The notes under the pieces were generated by a model, which was not told where the DNA came from, searched no databases, and saw only the letters and a program-made list of their open reading frames with translations. Positions 26,120-38,075 of a stretch of DNA of 64,000 nt are shown here, one piece after another (positions within the stretch are counted from its first letter, which is position 1; every line of letters starts with the position of its first letter). The DNA comes from Lineus longissimus. Lineage: Eukaryota; Nemertea; Pilidiophora; Heteronemertea; Lineidae. The position numbers and the translations under genes are program-made. Location: contig NC_088308.1 of NCBI RefSeq assembly GCF_910592395.1, positions 1,178,001 to 1,242,000 of the forward strand, written 5' to 3'.

Positions 26120-27440
26120 GGAGTGATGCAGCATAATGTGATGCCTCAGACTCATGGTACTTAAAGCCATTTCACTCGATCAAAACTATGGACTCCATTA
26201 CGACTGAAATATCTTCCAATCACAGCAAATGAATACCCCTTGGATATCTATGACTCTAAATACAAGCTGTCGGTTCTGGTGTCATTGGCCTCTGTCATAG
26301 ATAATCTCATCAGATTAGATGACAAACATGTGGCCCTTGGTGGAAACAACGACGTCACATCTGGACAACATGATCATCACTTGATCCAGCAGTTGAATAT
26401 TAATGGCTGTAGCCATGCCAGGACCGGCAGTCAGACATGTGGCAGCTAAGCAGGTGATGAAGCCGATGATGCTAAAAAGGTTCTTCAAAGCAGTGGTTTT
26501 CCGCTTCGTCAGTTTTGTTACAGTTTGTACTTGGTTGTTACAAGTTTGAGTTGAGTATCCTTGCAAAGGATTATTGAATGTGAAATGTGTATAAATTATG
26601 AAAAGCAGCATGATTTCTTCCTCTTATTTAAGTCACTTTATCTAGCATGGGTACTGGGTTACTTTCCTTTAAGCATACTCTTCTCACATGTAATTTTATT
26701 CTCATGATAGACATGTATTTGTGTAGTCTTCCTCTAAGATAACTGGCAAGAAGAATATCTGGAATAATTGACCGTTTATTGAGATATTAAACATTAGGGG
26801 CCGAATTTACAAAGGGTGTTTAGCTTAAAACAGCGTTTAATGTCTGAATAGACAGAGTCAGGGCCTTGCAGGGTTTCTTCATGAAAACCGCATTAGGCCC
26901 TGAAACTGATTATGTAGAATTTACACGCGTCTAACTCTTAAACACCCTTCGTAAATTCGGCCCTAGGTATTCAGGAAAGCAAGTTGGCCTTCATTCCAAG
27001 TAAGGCTGCTGTAAACATGTAGGGCATCATCTCGGTCACGTCTCAGTATTGCATTTACCAGTTATCATAAACTGTGTACGGAAATCTCAGATGCCTTCTA
27101 CCTGGTGTGGTTTGGTATCTGGAAAAGGACAGTCTTAGACATTTATTAAAGGCAACCCTGATAAAACATGAAATGTCCATTATCAAAAATGAGATTGAAA
27201 AACCTGGCTCCGTAACATCAAGATTGCTGGGTGGCCGGTTATGTTGATTCTCCCACTTCATTTTCTTGTTTTCTCCCCTCTTTCCTCGGATAGATGACAG
27301 TGTGTAACCACTTCATTTCAACTTCTTACCATTTGCATATATATATGTGTTATTTATTGTATAGGCCTATTTTCATTATTGGCATTATTGTTGCATTTTT
27401 GAAAGGTGATGGTTTTGTTCTAATCAAATAAAGTTGAATT
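26120..27440 (+). other. Probable 3' untranslated region of the RUN-PTB gene
   Basis: There is no coding signal after the stop at 26119. A polyadenylation signal AATAAA lies at 27427-27432. If it is the one used, the 3' UTR is about 1.3 kb and contains the inverted-repeat element at 26793-26966. An earlier cleavage site is possible. Confidence 0.45.
26793..26966. mobile_element. MITE-like element with about 27-bp terminal inverted repeats
   Basis: The left end TAGGGGCCGAATTTACAAAG, running on into GGTGTTTA, is matched in inverted orientation by TAAACACCCTTCG then TAAATTCGGCCCTA at the right end, with two or three mismatches. The 170-bp element has no coding capacity. It lies after the RUN-PTB gene, probably within its 3' UTR. 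Confidence 0.7.
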
Positions 27441-29093
27441 TATTTATAACAAATGCCTCACTGTTTCTCTGTGACATTAGAATTTTCAAAGATCAATATC
27501 TTCATGGTTTGGAATATTGTTGTTTAGTTCCTTGTACCGCAAGTCCGTCAGAACGGCGGGAGAACTAAGGAAAAGTACATTGGAAATGCAATTAGTGCTG
27601 GCATGAGTGCAGGGATTTGCGATAAAGATCCACGTCATGTTTTGACGCTGAGCAGATGACAGGGTGAAAATTGACCTCGTGAATCGTACGGTACGTAGCT
27701 CACTCTTTAGGAAATGACTTGTTCGTTCTTGATGCCATGCATGAACAGTAACACGTTACATGTGAAATTTGAAACTCCAATAATTGGAGCGCTGCCCAAC
27801 ACAACACGAAATGGATTCGTAGTTGGTGACATCCGATCTCACAACTTACTAAAAAGAGTGAATGTAGTTGAGGATGGCTCTTTCAACTTTACCGTCTACC
27901 ATTAAATCGCCGAGTCGTTTTTGCCACTCGATGGTCTCCCTCTCTTTCGACAGACTGTAAGTTCGAGGTCGAACTCCCAGTACAGGACCACCTCATTGAC
28001 GGAGCCGATGCTTCTATAAAGGTGGCCACTCCCTGGCCAAACCATGGAGGTGATATTAGAACGTCCTTGGCCGAAAATAGCACGGCGATGCTGAGCTCAC
28101 ATTGAGTAAAACCCCGGATTGACAAGGAATCCTCCAAGGTCTGGCGAGGATAGCAAGCATTGTCGTCATGTCGTGACCTCCTTTTCCGTAGAGGCGCCCT
28201 TTTCGTTGCTCAGTTAACATGTAGCCTGTACATCGACGAGAGGTGGTCATTTTGTTGGTTAATCATGATAAGTGCATTTTTACTGTGCCGCCGCAATTTC
28301 GTCACGAATGACATTAGATTAGACCCATGGCCTAGATACCTATATAGTTTGCCTGCCAACAAGTCCGGCGAAACTAACTGTACAGCTATTGTATCTAAAA
28401 AGATAATAATGTACACATGGATTAATAATAACTCATTTATTCGGAATGATAACAATTTGACGTTTTGATTCTCATTGAGAGCTATATTTATTGGAATGAA
28501 TGAAGTCGGAAGGATTCCTGTTTACATGCACTGCATGACAGTACTGCTGTACTGGTCTGAATTGATATCCTTCCGTAACACGAACAATTTGCGCTGACGC
28601 TCAATTAAACTCAGGATACACTATTGACATCTTTTGACACACATTGTCTCACGAAGGGTGTCGATTACATGAATATACTTTTGGTCAATCCTTACAGTGT
28701 AACGAACAATACGCTCAGTTAATTACATTACACAACTGCTGTTATAATCACCTAATAAAATACGTTTACCAATGTACAGAGTGACATATAGTTGCGACTT
28801 GAGGATTGAAGGACTTGAAGGACTTGAAATATCAATCAGCATCAAATCCCGATGACCACCAAGCGTCACATCTGAGTGAAAGGTTTCAGATACGCAGGAG
28901 CCAGATAAGTCAGCTGCGCAATGTCGCCAGGTGGTCTCTTTCATCTGACAACACATCGAAACTATTGACACTTGTCTGAGGAATATATCAGACTGATGTA
29001 TCCATGAATCCTTAGAGTAACTAGACTAAACAAAACGATAATTTGACCTCGAGCCCCCTCCCCAGCTCTCGCATATATCCATAACCATTTAGT
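27441..29093. other. Intergenic stretch without a supported gene
   Basis: No domains found. The segment 27674-27770 resembles 32636-32725 (a dispersed repeat). The part next to 29094 is probably the 3' UTR of the minus-strand sulfotransferase; TTTATT (AATAAA on the minus strand) occurs near 28486. Confidence 0.4.
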
Positions 29094-30269
29094 TTAAGGC
29101 CACCCGCAGTCTTTCCCAATCATTTTGTTGAGGATTCTATTGTGAGGACGGAAGAAGTCACGTAACTTCTCTATGACTTTCTCGTCAACATTCGGATGAG
29201 GTCGGCCTTTCGATTTGGAGAGACAGCCTGTGCCATGCCTCTTGGTCATGTTGGTTAGACAGAAGAAACCTTTAGTTTCATTGAAGTAGAAATCATCCGA
29301 GGTGATTTCGTTCTTCAGCCCAAGAAACTTTTCGACCGTTCTGAGTTCTGCTGGTGGGTCAGCAACCAAGTCTTCTGAGCAAATAATCATGAACTGATTC
29401 CGTGGAAAATATTGCAACCATCGACTGAGGTAGATATGATAAATGGACCGTTGGAGGGCGCTATAATGCAGTCTGACTAAACCATTTTTTGCGTTTATTG
29501 CTAGCTTCTCAAAGCTTTCAGCAGGTTTACCCCGCATTAGTTTCTTTTCGCGAATTTGGAGGTAGTCGGAAATGGCCCGTTCTGTTGGGTCACGTAAGAC
29601 TAAAAGTAACTTGATGCTCCTGTTCATTCGATGGATTCGTTCAGGGACTTTCTTCTCAGTGAAATACGCTGGGGTCTTCTCCATTGTGATCTGATGGCAG
29701 TTTGAGTAAGGCATGCAGTCCCTGTAGGAATCTAACCCTTCAAAGTAATTCTCATCCTTGTCGAAGAAATGGACTTCATCCTCCGAGGCTACGATGGCAG
29801 AATGAAGGCGCAGAAATGTAAGCAATGCCCTTGTCCCACCCTTCCTGGCACCGATGATAATGGCCTGAGGCAGACGCTGTTCCCGTTCGTGCCCTGGCTT
29901 GCTCTTTTCACAGAGAGGTGACGTGGAGTCGGAATGTGCTACAACACGATCATTGGGCCCTTTTTCAACATTCACATTGAGCTTACAGCAACTGCCTATA
30001 GGCTGCTGATTTGACGCACCCGATATCACGTTACTGCAGTTCCGCGTCGAAGTCGGCCTAGTTGCTGCAGATGAAGACTTTACCAGACGAAATTTGTACG
30101 GAGCACCATAATACACCAAAATGCATGCTATTGTTGTTAAGGTCACCAGGGTCGCGATGATTTTGAGGACGGTTTTTAATGCACACTTCGACTGAAAACG
30201 TTTGAATGTTGTCGTGGCAGCGCCATCTTCAAGATGTGGAAGTAAGCTTTCTTGTGCGCCATCCGCCAT
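29094..30269 (-). CDS. Heparan sulfate glucosamine 3-O-sulfotransferase
   Basis: Intronless, 391 residues, a usual length for the longer HS3ST proteins. Type II Golgi topology: cytoplasmic N-terminus, an anchor at about residues 36-55, a variable stem to about 130, then the sulfotransferase domain. The 5'-phosphosulfate loop is AIIIGARKGGTRALL (136-150). Further family motifs are EVHFFD (165-170), which holds the residues assigned catalytic roles in characterised HS3STs; MEKTPAYF (186-193); the 3'-phosphate motif VLRDPTERAISDY (214-226); and a C-terminal CLSKSKGRPHP (329-339) with Cys317 and Cys329 placed for the conserved disulfide. The enzyme transfers sulfate from PAPS to the 3-OH of glucosamine in heparan sulfate. 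Nothing is missing or broken. The substrate subtype (HS3ST1/5-like or HS3ST2/3-like) cannot be fixed from the sequence. Confidence 0.93.
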   Translation of the reverse strand: MADGAQESLLPHLEDGAATTTFKRFQSKCALKTVLKIIATLVTLTTIACILVYYGAPYKFRLVKSSSAATRPTSTRNCSNVISGASNQQPIGSCCKLNVNVEKGPNDRVVAHSDSTSPLCEKSKPGHEREQRLPQAIIIGARKGGTRALLTFLRLHSAIVASEDEVHFFDKDENYFEGLDSYRDCMPYSNCHQITMEKTPAYFTEKKVPERIHRMNRSIKLLLVLRDPTERAISDYLQIREKKLMRGKPAESFEKLAINAKNGLVRLHYSALQRSIYHIYLSRWLQYFPRNQFMIICSEDLVADPPAELRTVEKFLGLKNEITSDDFYFNETKGFFCLTNMTKRHGTGCLSKSKGRPHPNVDEKVIEKLRDFFRPHNRILNKMIGKDCGWP

Positions 30270-32422
30270 TCGTTGTCGTTTCGCACATCAATTGTGTTTA
30301 GTCTGAAATGATATAAGGGATGAACATGATTAACGACAAACACCTGGACTCGTGGGATTTGACGTAGAGAGTAGCGCAGTGGTGGTTCCAGTCCTGGGTA
30401 GGCCTAGGTCTCCCGGAACCTGCATGTGTCTTGCGTGATTTTAGTGATAAACCATAAAAGAGTGGCCTAACCAGCCTCAAGGAAACTTATAACTCCCTCC
30501 CTAAAGGAAGGTATCGATATATATATATAGACTGTATGAAAATAGCCTAAATGCTGGAGAAGAGCGCAGTAGCTATACTATATAGGCCTAGGCTATATAG
30601 GCCTATATAGGCCTAGGCTATATAGGCTAGGGTAACGTTTGTGATCCTCTATCTTGAACTTCAGGTCATAAACACTCGGCACTAACGACTGAGCTTTTAT
30701 GCCTGTGCCAGGGGAGGAGGCTACGACCTTGGAGTAGTCTAGTTACTCTTAAGGTACGGACTGACTCTGGTTTTTCGAGCATGGTGATCCATCCTCGTGT
30801 TTCGTGATGACCGTTCTCAGTATAGTAAGCTTCCTTCATTGTTTGGGGAACTCTGAGATCGGAGAGCAACCGAAATGTTCCCCGACATCCGAGTATTCGA
30901 TGTGGGTTTTGACCTTAATTTCACGCTCCTGTGGGTGAAGGTGCATACGACTGACCATGGTATTCCAGGATGGTCGGACGCTAACTTGTCAAAACAGGTA
31001 CTAGTAATAGTAAAGTCCATTGTAAGGTCGCGATCTTGAAAGCGATTTGCAATTGAACATGGTCTATTGACTATTACATTGGTGAGAAAACGACCAATAA
31101 GTATACTTACGATCAGTCCACAACGACCTTGTATTAATAAGTCCACCAGAATAGCGTTCTACACGGAGCAAACACGGAATTACTACACTTCACAATGGTG
31201 GCATGGACGATACAATGCAGGCTTGTGGTCGACCCTGTCTATACTGATATCGGCTCACTGCTAAATAAACACCGCGTCATTGTATACTATTTATGTAATG
31301 CCTGTACAAACAGCTTCGCATGCATAGCCATAATTATATACAAAAAGGAGTAAATTACATCTGAAAGTGTGACAGCATGCATGCATGGCCAGTTATTCTC
31401 GCAATAGGCCCCTATCGCATTGTTTTTCGTTTTGTGGTCACTGTCCTGGCGAACATCTGCGCCGAGGGGGAGGGGTCACGCTATTCAGAAAACAACTATG
31501 TTGTGTTTGATCAACAGTCCATTGATCGGGTGTCCTCCAAATGATTTAAAAATATGACCTCCACTGTAAATATAACCAAGCGCTTAAGGTTTTCTAAAAG
31601 GTATTGCTATTATGTTCGCTTTCCTAAGACGTCTCATGAAATCAACCCCTTTCAACGGATCGGCGTCTGGTAGTTCTCTTCACTTTCCGAAGACATCTAA
31701 ACAGTGAAGATGACCCCTTTCATCCCAAGCCATGGTTATGGTTGTACGTACACTGAGATGCAACTTCAGGTGAATTCTGATGAATGGTTGACCGAAAAAT
31801 CGAACCATCGTTGGTCGCTGTACGAAATCCAAAGACAATTGACATATACTGTATATGGCAATTAAAAGAGGACTTGCCAACCACAACGATGCCTAAATCA
31901 AACAAATGTAAAACTGCCTTAGTCAAGTTTGGGACTAAGGCAGATTTACCTTATACCTAAATCAAACAAATGTAACTTTGGCAGTTTCACATCAAACAAA
32001 TGTCGAGCTTGTCAGTTGACCACTTCGTGCCAGTGACATGTGACAATGACCACGCGTCAAGGTATACCAGGTGTGACTCGGAACCAGCTGTGCATGATGA
32101 TTCAATTAAATTCCTTCACATCGATATACAAATGATATTCAATAATCAATTAGCATCTAACATTTGTTGAATGGTTTGATGAATTGCTGGTGAAATTGAT
32201 AGAATGTATTGTCAGTGCAACATCGTGCTGTGATCCGGTTGGTAAAGTTGATCTTTGTGTGGTCATAGCCTGTATCCTTCTATCAACCATTTCTCCAGAG
32301 GAAGACCACAATTCAGGCAGTAACAATTCCTCTGATTGCATCGGATACATCTGAACTAATTGAATCTTCTGTGGAGTTCTTTCACTTGTCACTTTGCCCT
32401 CTCTTCCTGCCAGGCATTAAAG
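30270..32422. other. Intergenic stretch between the sulfotransferase and gene P
   Basis: No coding region supported. It should hold the promoters of both flanking genes, which diverge from it, but no clear core promoter stands out. It includes the AGGCCTATATAGGCC palindromic block at 30575-30633 and a short family of AAATCAAACAAATGTAA direct repeats at about 31890-32005. Confidence 0.45.
30575..30633. repeat. Palindromic AGGCCTATATAGGCCT block
   Basis: Overlapping perfect palindromes built from CTATATAGGCCTAG words. It could form hairpins. Similar words are scattered through the window, so this is probably a genome-wide simple repeat. Confidence 0.7.
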
Positions 32423-35400
32423 ATGCCTCGCCAAACAATCATGATAGCCCTCTCCCTGACTTTACTAATTACAATATTAGCAAGTCTACAAGAAGGTGAG
32501 TCAAATTTCCTCTTTTTCACCGATTGTTTCTGAAAGGTCCGGCGATCATCAATCGACATCACTGATGTGGTCTTCATCAATCAATGGCAAATAGTGCAGC
32601 CAATGTTTAAGATTATAATGTATGGTGCATGAACAGTGGCCTCGTAAATCGTATGTATCCCGCTCTTTGGAAATGACCTGTTTGTTCTTCATGTCGCATG
32701 AAAAGTGAACAATGACACACACATGGCCTTTGTGCCTTCCTGTGTTTCAGTTCTGTTGTTAAATCTATAATGTTCGTTTCTTTCAGGGGAAGCCAGGGTC
32801 GTTATCAAAGGTAAATCGGTCATGGACGTGTCTAGATGGGCAGCTTCTTTGTCAGTGATGACATCATATTGACGATAGCCAATGAAACGGCAGTATGAAC
32901 ATCTCGCAATGAATTGCTTTGGCTGTGACAACTGATCATCTCCACGATTTTGAGATGATAGCTAAATACATGTCTGGGACAGAATGCATTCCGTCAGTCG
33001 GTTTTTGCAGTCACTACAGAAATGTACGTTAGCCGAGCGCAAGTGTTCCAAATATCTTATGTAGTTATACATAACGAATAAACATACTATCGCTAATAAG
33101 TACTGTGGTTGCAATTCATGACTAAAGACATTGCCTGGGTTGAACCTGGATCTGTTTTATGGCAACAAATCAATGACCCCATGTTCAGCTTCAAATATGG
33201 TGGTTATGTGACTGCCGCTACATATATTATCTATATATCTTCATCACAGGATGTCCTCTGACTGGTTACAAGAGAGAAGGGAACCGTTGTGTGTGTGAGT
33301 ACACTGTATCACTGATATATTCCCTTACACTCCTTCACAGACGTTCGAAGAGAAAAGATATGGCCAACGTGAGGAAAGACTTGCGTTTGGACGTCGCCAC
33401 TGGTTCAAGATACTGACACTAGCAATGTACATGTTGGGATTACAAGTACTGTGCTAATAGATCAATGTCATTAAGGTCAGTCAGTCCCACATGATATTTC
33501 TCGCCCAGCCCCACGTGGCGGCGCTTATGCAAGAGAGTGCTTGAGTCAATTGTATTAATCATGCCGATTTATCCGCGTTCGCCAGTCCCAACGGAAGATA
33601 TCCCGACGACCAACGGGGAAATATTGGATCGGTGCCGTGCATTGATTTGTGTGCAGCCTCTTGACGAAGAAGTTGCCAGCTTTCCGTTTGTTGGGTTGCC
33701 TGGTGATCATTCTTTCATTTCTTTCAGTCGTCGGTTGTCCAAAAGGACTCAGGAAAATTGTGCGAAGCAACTTCAGGCAAAGATACTTTTTCTGTGTAAA
33801 AGGCAGTAAGTACCAAGATTTACTGTAGGCCTATATCGTTCTATGGGTCCGTCATTTATCGACCATTATGTCGGTTGAGTCAGATATTTCTCGATGAGTA
33901 GGCATAATCCACGTGCTCAGTGCAATTTGCAGCAGCTGGTGTCGCAACCATTTGTTCTCACAACAACGGGCCTCTGTTCATATCAAAGGACCAGGCAAAT
34001 AGAATAACTACATAATGGTTCTATAAGCAAACAAACAAAACTGATAAATAGCGGATATAGGAATTTGTTGTTATAAATTTTCCCATAATCACCCTATTTC
34101 TGCTTCGTATTCTTGATGTCAATTTGTTACAGGGCCAAACTACACTCGTCGCATCCGTCATCGCGGTTTTGTGAGTCCTCATCTTATATTCGCTTGTAAG
34201 TACAGGAGAAACAGTTAAATCATTGATCGATAGTGCCCTGGAAATCAAGCGTTTAATTTTATAGTTCGTGAATAGCATTCCGCGAAGATGACGTCACTGC
34301 AGCTGCTGCCCTCTATTTCCCCATCGCTGAATTACAGGCAATGTCGGACAATCATGCGGTTTCGTAATGGATTCAGGCTTTCTAACTAGGGCAGTTGGAT
34401 TCAATCTGGCACTTGTCCGAGTGTTGGAACTACTACATAATTGTTCTGAATATTTCTCTCTCTGACTCTATGGTATCATTCATGCTAAAAACAATGCAGG
34501 GTCAAAGATAATTGACTTTGAAATAAGCTCAAATGCGTAGAAATAAGTGTCGATGTCCGACTGTCACGTGACTAAAACGTCATCAATATCTTATTCAAAT
34601 GGCCCTGTGAGCTATAAATAGTAACGTCGCGGAATGCTATTAGACCAAGTATGGAATATATACTTGGTTGGACTCAACGAGAAGGCATGTTTACATATCA
34701 GTGACAATCTCTTACCTTATGATCAAAGAACGCCTCGTTCTAATTGCATATTCTGAGGCAATCCGGCAAAATGGAATTTGACATAAATACTCTCAGTACT
34801 CAGATTCTGCGACCTTCGTAAATAAATGCAATTCTTATACTTTTAGATGTCAGGCAAAGAATAGCACCATGTCGTAAGTAAATTATTATCAGGTCTATGT
34901 GCTTTCATCATCGAATATCAAGGTCACTACATGCAGCTCCTCCCCTCCCACACATCCGAGCATAAGTAAAGCTCGGTAAATGCTCGTTCGATAAGTTAGA
35001 TACGCGACATCATACATTTCAATAAGCTGAAATATCAATTTTGCTTCAAAACGATTTCAATCTATGGTCCATTTGGCTTTTCTGTAGCCACTAACGACCG
35101 ACCCCCTGATTTTTTTGCTTAATACATGCATATTGATCAATCTTTCCTTGAATTCTAAAGGACGGATCATCTGGCTGAGAAGGCGACTGCATAGAGTCTG
35201 GAAGCGTGTGAAGCAGAAAGAGACGGAGATAAAGGCAGCAGAGGAGAAACCCAGGACAAGGGAAAGTGCTCAGAAGGCATGGGAGAAAGAGTCAGCAAAG
35301 CAACAAAAGGGTTTGGCAGTGCAGCGGAAACTCTTCTCACTGTTGCTGCGGAAAGGTATGAGAGCGAGTCAGTCCAGTAGTCGACGACTGAAACCATAAT

Positions 35401-37758
35401 TCTGATTATGGATTTCTCTATTAATTCCATTGTAATTTCTCTCGGTATCTATCTTTTTCAAATGATATCACCTTTCTTTTTCAGTAAACATCATGGACCG
35501 CCGGAGAGGAATGAGACTGGGTAAGTGTTTACCAATATTCGAGTTAGTCTTGGTACATGTATACAGATTGCCATTACATGACGACCTTGATATAGCGAGT
35601 TAGAAAAGGAAGTCAAATAGGAAAATACTACATAATTAGACAAGTTTGTATCTTGTTTCATTCCAGCCATGGCTTACAGCAAGCTGCGATGGTGGATAAA
35701 GGTGGCTGAGAGACGCATCAAGGAAACGCACGCTCAGCTCAAGAAATACATTCACGAGCTCAGAAAGAGAATGTCGGGAATTCTGAAACGGAATATAGTG
35801 AGGGCAGAGATGCAACTGAAGCGGTGGCGATACTTTCTGAGGAAGCTCGAGTTTTGGATGATGAAAGTTAAAGTGATATGTAAGGTTTCTTTCATTCAGA
35901 AGACAATTTTAAAAACAACGGATTTCTGTCCTTGCTTAAGCCATTATTGCATGGATGTATACATGTACATCTTGAGCTCTGAAACATTTGCATTTTTGCC
36001 CTGGTGTACTCTGTCTGCATGGGTGAAGACCCTCCCCCGCCTTACAGTTCATTACCGCGACATTGCTTTATATATGGCCACACAAACGAGCTTTACCTGT
36101 ATATGATAAATATTTGACATTTCGACTTTTCCACAGTAAGAAGGAGGCGGACGAGAAGACGTATCGGGTTTGCCTGGAGACAAGTCCGGCGGGTCAAACT
36201 GGCCATCAAGCAAATACAACAAAAAATACATTCCGCCGCGGCGGGGGAAAAGAGGCCGGATCTTAAGGGGCTCATCAAGAGGGAAAGTCTCTTGTGGTCC
36301 CTGCTCACACACAGGAAGACGACATTGAACACCTTACTGAAAGAACGTAAGTGTTCGACATTCTACGAGAAGAAAAACACTTGTTTAAGTTATTCGCAAG
36401 ATGGATTTTTCACCACAACCGCGCCCGATAGTTCATCGTATCATTAATAATTTCGGTCCATTGCGTTTGGATACATTGGAAGTGTCTGGCAGTCACATCC
36501 ATCTATAATCGAATATCAGATTCAAATAATATGGGTATCTCTTCGTGATATCTCTACGCGATTTACCGTCTTTCTTCTTTTTTTACTCCTTCCTGTTCTC
36601 AGGAAATCGCGTCCGGGCTAGAAGAATTGGTAAGTACAGGACTATAATTGACTTTACAGTAACAGAGCCCAGTCACACATACAGTCACACACATGACAAT
36701 TTCAATTTGCGATAAAAACATAATCGTTTTACTTGTGTTTTCAGTCATCTTATCGCATTATACACGGTAGTATTTCTGATATGTTTTAGAAGAATATGAA
36801 TTTGGTTTCCATCGAGTCAAACATTCACTATAGATGGCGATAGATGAATCATATGCTATCCTTCAAGTGTTAGGCAATTAAAGTTATCATTTCCATTAGT
36901 ACTTGACAAATTACCGCCCTTTTGCAGAAAATACACTGCACCAGATCAAGCAGCGGCTCACTTGGGCCGAGAAGAAAATAGCCTATTTGAGCAGACGCCT
37001 CAAGGATAAGAAAGAAACCAATAGAACTCAATGGATAAAGCGTATCCTGGTCAAATGGCAGCATTACCTTGGACGTCTGCAGAAGAGAGAAGAGTTTCTA
37101 ACAAAAAGATGCACGTATTCCAATTGACTGTTAATTCATATAGAATGATACTACTCTGAATGTGTCTCAGTTAAACTTGACAAGTTTCAGGAGAACCCAC
37201 GGTAAACAAATTAGTTGTTCAATATCACGTATATCGTACACAAAAATACTACCGCCGGGGCCAACTAAATTATTTCCGAAGTGATGTTTCTTAAATTTAT
37301 TTCAATCTTTCCTCCATGCAGACAAGAAGAATACAAAAGGTAGCACAGTCGAAGACACGAATGAAAAAGAAAATGATTCTAAAAAGTCATCGGTCAAAAA
37401 ATCGAAGGATGATGGGTAAGTCAGGAGTTCGACAGAGAAAATGGCCTTCTTTTAAAAACATCCAACAGGACCCAAGGAATGAAATGTGGAGTAAGTCCTT
37501 ATATCTCATTTCAATTGCTGTGTACCCGTGCTGTGATGTTGTATGAATATCATAAATATCATGCCTGAAGCCATTTAACAGAAATTGGGAAGAGGTGAGC
37601 TTAGATACTTCAAAAGTTAGTATTGATATTGTACCTGTATGTTTTCCAGTTTGGACACCCTCCGGAAACTGATGGTGAAGAAGAATATCCCCAACATCAC
37701 CATATTCAAGTTTCACCCACCACAATTCCTTAAAGCAATGCGAGAGACACTCAAGTGA
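32423..37758 (+). CDS. Gene P: secreted Arg/Lys/Trp-rich modular protein, unknown family
   Basis: Fourteen exons join in frame to give 442 residues: 32423-32495, 32787-32810, 33250-33294, 33728-33805, 34847-34873, 35161-35355, 35485-35520, 35667-35879, 36137-36346, 36603-36629, 36928-37114, 37191-37201, 37322-37415 and 37650-37758. All introns are phase 1 except those flanking the 11-base exon 12 on its 5' side and the last one (phase 2). Residues 1-23 form a signal peptide (MPRQTIMIALSLTLLITILA). A small Cys-rich N-terminal part follows (GCPLTGYKREGNRC, VGCPKG, YFFC, APC). Then come long basic, probably helical modules on exons 6, 8, 9 and 11, with regular Trp, such as RRRLHRVWKRVKQKETEI, KLRWWIKVAERRIKETHAQL and IKQRLTWAEKKIAYLSRRL. 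The tail is Lys/Glu-rich. Exons of 24-36 bases alternate with the long ones. If exon 11 is not spliced, a TGA at 37127 ends a shorter form. I recognise no family. An extracellular or granule role is suggested only by the signal peptide and charge. Confidence 0.7.
34271..34641. mobile_element. MITE-like element in intron 4 of gene P
   Basis: A perfect 15-bp terminal inverted repeat, AATAGCATTCCGCGA at 34271-34285 and its complement at 34627-34641, encloses about 370 bp without coding capacity. A target duplication is not clear. A short hairpin (ACCAAGTAT/ATACTTGGT) lies just outside the right end. Confidence 0.5.
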
Positions 37759-38006
37759 TAGAGGATGAAAAATTACAAAAGCTCGTGAAATTATAACATG
37801 TACCGGGACATGTACTTTACAGCGAAATCTTAAAAATACACCATTGGATAAATCCTACGAGAATATGAAATATTTCATTCCACTGACTGGCCGAGCATTT
37901 AAGTTGCTTTTTATATGAAGCTGTATATCGTTGGTATCTGCTCTTACAAAATAGTGGGCAAGCATCTTATTTCATCCATCTTTTTACATATCAAGGTATG
38001 AAGGAT

Positions 38007-38025
38007 AATAAAGTCTTTAAATAAA
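38007..38025 (+). promoter_or_regulatory. Two overlapping-range polyadenylation signals for gene P
   Basis: AATAAA at 38007-38012 and again at 38020-38025, about 250 bases after the gene P stop codon and before the convergent Kv channel stop at 38076. This supports the 3' end assigned to gene P. Confidence 0.6.
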
Positions 38026-38075
38026 GATCATTATTATTTACTAGAATGTCATAGGCCTTTAATGTGTGAGGCAGT

